The notes below the pieces were generated by a model. The model was not told where the DNA came from and searched no databases. It was given only the letters and a program-made list of their open reading frames with translations. Positions 60,361 through 64,000 of a stretch of 64,000 bases of DNA are shown piece after piece. The translations under genes and the position numbers were made by a program. Positions within the stretch are counted from its first letter, which is position 1. Each line of letters begins with the position of its first letter. The stretch comes from Rhizophagus irregularis. Lineage: Eukaryota; Glomeromycota; Glomeromycetes; Glomerales; Glomeraceae. The stretch is from assembly GCF_026210795.1 (NCBI RefSeq), contig NC_089452.1:2666001-2730000 (forward strand), written 5' to 3'.

Positions 60361-60485
60361 ATTTGTGTTCATGTGTAAAAAACGTCTAAAAAAGCACCTT
60401 TTTATCCGATTTATGTCTATTACAAAAAAACAAAATTTAAACAAAATGGTGCTTTTTTAGACATTTATTACACATGAGCACAAAT
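60361..60485. mobile_element. 125-bp foldback element
   Basis: Near-perfect 38-bp inverted repeats: left begins ATTTGTGTTCATGTGTAAAA at 60361; right ends at 60485 with the reverse complement of ATTTGTGCTCATGTGTAATA. The arms meet around a 49-bp loop, and similarity extends a few bases outside (GTTAA). Typical of a small MITE or hairpin; no clear target duplication. Confidence 0.65.
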
Positions 60486-61868
60486 ATTAACTCATTTCGA
60501 TTTTAGGTCCTCTATCGTATCCTCACGCCTGGCTTCCACGCTTTTGCTTGTTGCTACCACTAATTGGTCTCTTTTTAAATTACTATACTTTTAATAGAGT
60601 TAGACACTGGAAGGTATTCTAAAATATATTAAAGATTTTCAAAACTATTTACAATTTTAAACATACCTCACTATTATTTGTTTTTCCTGGGGCTTTTATA
60701 TATAAAGTTCCATATCGACATAATATAAATTTTTTTTTGATTTTTCTCGTTGGAATCTCTACTGTCATGTAATGCAATTATTATTTTTCTCTTTCCATCC
60801 TAATGGCCATAAAGCGAAGAGAACGTTGGAGATGTGGAATCCCAGTTCATATAATTATAATACTTTAAATTTTGAGAAAAGTACTGTCTATAGAGTTATT
60901 TTATTACATTTTACAAAAATACTGGTGAGATAAACCCACCTCTACGTCCTGGATCACAGCTCAAACTAACTGAAAGAAATACATGTCACCAGCGTTGTCA
61001 CCTTGTTCGTTTAGTAAAAAAAGATAGAAAAACTTCTAAATGTTTTAACTACTAGTAATAGATTTGTTGAATCAACATCATCTACCAATGTATGCTCTCG
61101 TACTATATAACGTTATCTACACAAAGAAGGATTTTGTGGCTGAGTTGGCAGGAGAAAACCCTTGGTAAATGAAATGAACAAGATATGTTTGGAATGGACA
61201 AAAGAACGAACCCTGTAAAAAAAGTCATCCATTTTTATATTTCGTCATTTTTCCGTAAAAGGCTCATAATTCCGGAATAGGGATTAGAATTGATTTAATC
61301 GAAAATTGAATCTTAAGAATCGATTAAAGATTCGATTTGATGATTCGATTTTCGATTTCGATTTTTTTATTTATTTATTTTATTACTAAAAGAGTAGTAC
61401 TCCCAAAACTATTACAAAATAAGATCAAAACATCATTTACATGATGGTACAAATAGGCGTGTATAGAATTTTGGAAATTAATCCCCTACGGGACCCCACC
61501 CTTCGAACAATACTATTCAAACTACTAGAACTACGCTAATACTTCGAATGGGGAAAAGAAAAAAAAGAAAACCTAAAGACCCATCCGTAGAAAAAGAATC
61601 TAAAAATAAAACAATTATATATATAGAAAATTAATAGTTCTAGAGTAGTATACAATCTGAAATATAAAAATTAAAGATCCGTATTTTTCTTTCGGCCAAG
61701 GCCGCCACCTGTAAATACTGTAAGAGGTGGAATGATTCACACTATTTTAAGTTGTTTGTAAAGTTCAAAATATATATATGTGTATAAAAAAATGTAAAAA
61801 AATTGTAGATTAAACTACTTGAAAAAGGATAATTTGACTCTAAATGATAGATCTAAATATAAAATAAA
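60486..61868. other. Gene-free stretch with repeat fragments
   Basis: At 61210-61280 the dispersed repeat seen at 1090-1260 recurs (TCATTTTTCCGTAAAAGGCT). At 61279-61365 TAGGGATTAGAATTGATTTA resembles the left end of the hAT-type MITE at 18982, followed by AATCGATT/GATTCGAT words. A block at 61375-61640 (TTATTACTAAAAGAGTAGTA on) looks like a repeat or 3' UTR of the gene to the right. No gene. Confidence 0.4.
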
Positions 61869-62372
61869 CTATTTCGAATTTGACGGTCCCGCTTCTGTAG
61901 AGTCATAATCATTATTTGGTACTAGACGGGATCGTTTCTGTGGTGTATCTATATGTGAGGAAAATAAATTCCTTCTGTCGTTGATGTTACGTTTGTTAGG
62001 ACGTGATTCTAAAGTTGTGGTATCGTCTGAGACTACCAATTGTTTATATGAAGGGACGAAAATAGTATGTTCTCGTCTGATTTTGTGATCTTTGAGAAAT
62101 TTCTTTAGGTCTCTTTCGAGAAATCCATATGATCGACCCGCGTCAATACGTGATTTTCTTTTCATCAAATAATCAGGAATGTATTTGTGAAATTCGTCTG
62201 TTGAGTACATTAAAAATTCCACTTGTGATTTACGAGTATCCAAGTGATTGAGACTAGTACCAAGGTATATCACCTCTTGTTTGCGTTCTTCTTTCGCTTG
62301 CTCCCTTGAAGCTTGTTTTTCTATACGCGTTCTCTCGAACGCTTGTTCCACTTCACGATGTACTCTTTCATT
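61869..62372 (-). pseudogene. Split lineage-specific gene, 3' part
   Basis: Minus-strand continuation of 62617-64000 beyond the hAT-type MITE. Past the duplicated target, the sense is VHREVEQAFERTRIEKQASR, then YLGTSLNHLDTRKSQVEFLM, SYGFLERDLKKFLKDHKIRR and a polar, basic tail (KRNINDRRNLFSSHIDTPQK) ending in GPSNSK and a stop at 61869. Removing the MITE and one target copy puts this in the same frame as the upstream part. The apparent start MKRFRQATL comes from the MITE end. No known catalytic motif; the helical, charged character suggests a nuclear or structural protein. Confidence 0.7.
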
Positions 62373-62616
62373 TAAGGTTGCTTGTCTAAACCTCTTCAAA
62401 ATCCTACGATTAGTTTCGTCAAAATTTTACTATAGATTTATTATAGTTTCGGCAGAGTTTCAGCAGTTTTGGCATTTATAATAAGTTTCGGCAGTTTCGC
62501 CTTTCTCCAAAGTTTCGCCAGTTTTTTAATATAACTTTAATATAGTTTCGGCAGAATTTCGCTTTTCGGCGAAACGCCATCTTGCCTAAACCCCTAGGTT
62601 TCGGCAAGCAACCTTA
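62373..62616. mobile_element. 244-bp hAT-type MITE inside a coding sequence
   Basis: Terminal inverted repeats TAAGGTTGCTTG(T/C)C(T/G)AAACC, with a perfect 8-bp duplication CTTTCATT at 62365-62372 and 62617-62624. The interior has several TTTCGGCAG and TTTCGCC words in both orientations. It splits a long minus-strand reading frame that is otherwise uninterrupted. Confidence 0.88.
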
Positions 62617-64000
62617 CTTTCATTAAAGTCTTGAAGCTCTTGTTCTCTGATAGATTTCTCCAAATTATACATATATGTAAACCATTCACGAGATCCTGGA
62701 GTAATAAAGCGATCGTCAATGTAAATGGGATCTTTGGGTATAATATCACGATATTTTTCAGGGATAAACATGTTAGGAATAGGGTTATATGGTTCAGTAG
62801 TGTCAGGAGGTTTTGGTATAATCCTAGGAGTATTAGGTTGATTTAGGTGTTTCGATAAGGTATTAATATTTTTCCAAGTTTTATTTTCGTTAGGGTGTCG
62901 TTTGGCGTAAAATGGAACCAAAAATGGATAATCCTCAGGATTTGGTTCAGTAAAACCTTTCTTGTAAACTAAATGTCGAATGGGGAACTTGACGTATTGA
63001 TTTTTTAAGAATATGAACTTGTTTTTTCTAGCAGTTGCTAAAATGGCTTGGTGATCATCTCCTTTTGCTTTATTAAGAACGCGTCGACAAGCGCGAATAA
63101 AGCGTTTTTCTTGTTTTTGTCTGGTACGAAGGTTAGGACTAAAAATTCGTTGAAAGTTGGAGAAAACCTTTCTATACATATGTTTGTTGCCAAATTTCAG
63201 GATTGAATTAGCATCCCGAGCGTGGATAGAGCTAATATAAGAAATGCCCGTTCTTTTTGAGTAATAGTGTTTGGGCTGATTAGAAAGCCATCTATGATAT
63301 AAAAGATTAGCATGAAAAGATTTGTCATTAATAAAATCTTCATTTGTTTGTCTATTAAGTATATTATTTTTTGGTTTAATATTCTTGTAAAAATTGTGTT
63401 TAGTTAAAGATTTTTGATGATTGATGCAAGCACATCGATCGTTTGACATAATGAAAGGACTGGGAATTTGACATAAAGGAGGTGTATAAGGATTGTTAGA
63501 TTCATTATTAAATGAACAAGGAATATAAATTCTAAAATAAAATCTATATCTTTTATAACTAAAATTAAAAAAAGTTTTCGTCATCGTGTTGCATCTTGCC
63601 GTCAAAGAAGCACGTGATTCAATAATTTTTTTTCTATCCAATAATTTGTTGCGAATCAAATTAAAATATTTTAGTTGTACACGACGGGGTATAACTCTTT
63701 GTAAGGAAAAAAAATGTGTAAGCATGCAACTAATTTGGTATTTGTCATTCGGGAATGAACTTGTGTTGTTATAACTAATAGGTTTAGTGTTCATCTGATA
63801 ATCATTTGTGTATATCTTTAAATGAATATTATTGGTATTCAGAACATGATCGGTGAGCTCAAAAAAGAAACTCCTCGATCGGCGTATTTCATATATCTTG
63901 TTAAAACCTGATCGATTTGGTTTGATCACGTGAAATTTTTTCAGGGACACCTGTAAGGGAGTTTTCGATAATTTTTTATCCGAAGGAAAAAATTTTTCGG
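62617..64000 (-). pseudogene. Split lineage-specific gene (DUF8211-like?), 5' part, open at window edge
   Basis: The minus-strand frame is open from the window edge to the MITE; the first apparent start at 63950 is GTG, so the real start is probably outside, or 63951 follows a 3' splice site (CCCTTACAG). Visible sequence: FHVIKPNRSGFNKIYEIRRS, ISCMLTHFFSLQRVIPRRVQ, a Cys-containing segment (RCACINHQ), LYHRWLSNQPKHYYSKR, an Arg/Lys-rich helical part (RQKQEKRFIRACRRVLNKAK) and a Pro-rich end (IIPKPPDTTEPYNPIPN). It resembles, from memory, a Rhizophagus family labelled DUF8211; not verified. Very basic. After the MITE insertion it ends in a foreign stop at 62586. Confidence 0.65.

Noticed and set aside
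60032-60460. 142-codon ORF
   Set aside because: It crosses a local duplication and a hairpin element, so the frame is likely fortuitous.

Overview
The window looks like a piece of a large, very AT-rich, repeat-laden fungal genome, most likely an arbuscular mycorrhizal fungus (Glomeromycotina, Rhizophagus-like). The grounds are expanded Sel1-repeat/protein-kinase genes, F-box proteins of about 480 aa, many decayed kinase relics, short GT-AG introns and abundant transposable elements. This assignment is inferred from gene families, not from a marker gene.

Left part (1-19.2 kb): a Sel1-repeat gene cut by the window edge, a kinase relic, an F-box pseudogene, an intact two-exon Sel1-repeat kinase (9235-12551), two copies of a pyrimidine-rich 1.1-1.2 kb non-coding element, a broken Crinkler-like gene carrying a MITE, an intact F-box gene (16228-17667) and a hAT-type MITE with a perfect 8-bp target duplication.

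Centre (19.4-34.5 kb), the main discovery: a relic of a geminivirus-like replication initiator (Rep, CRESS-DNA virus type) on the minus strand is split by a 13.9-kb DNA transposon (20157-34052). The transposon has 14-bp perfect terminal inverted repeats and a 3-bp ATG target duplication. It carries four multi-exon genes whose introns can be resolved by eye: a 255-aa basic repeat protein, a 998-aa tnp2/CACTA-Plavaka-type transposase in 8 exons with no stop codon, a 221-aa SANT-like plus glutamine-rich protein, and a 347-aa polyN / FG-repeat / polyQ / zinc-knuckle protein. The transposase and the SANT-like protein recall the TNPD/TNPA pair of plant CACTA elements; the other two genes look like accessory cargo. 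Repeats near both ends and between the divergent genes could be protein-binding sites. Upstream of the Rep relic lies an origin-like block with a hairpin, a repeated heptamer and a near-canonical nonanucleotide.

Right part (34.5-64 kb): a second intact F-box gene (35709-37142), a two-exon candidate small secreted protein (40240-40634), an intact 8-exon sphingoid-base/sphingosine kinase (41552-43681), a long gene-poor stretch, a 0.8-kb minisatellite, a PIF/Harbinger-type MITE, two kinase pseudogenes, an intact guanylate-binding-protein-like GTPase (54683-56980) that needs a 7-nt microexon, and a lineage-specific gene cut into two pieces by a hAT-type MITE (62373-62616) with a perfect 8-bp duplication.

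All exon structures are hand-built from splice signals and frame continuity; none was checked against transcripts.
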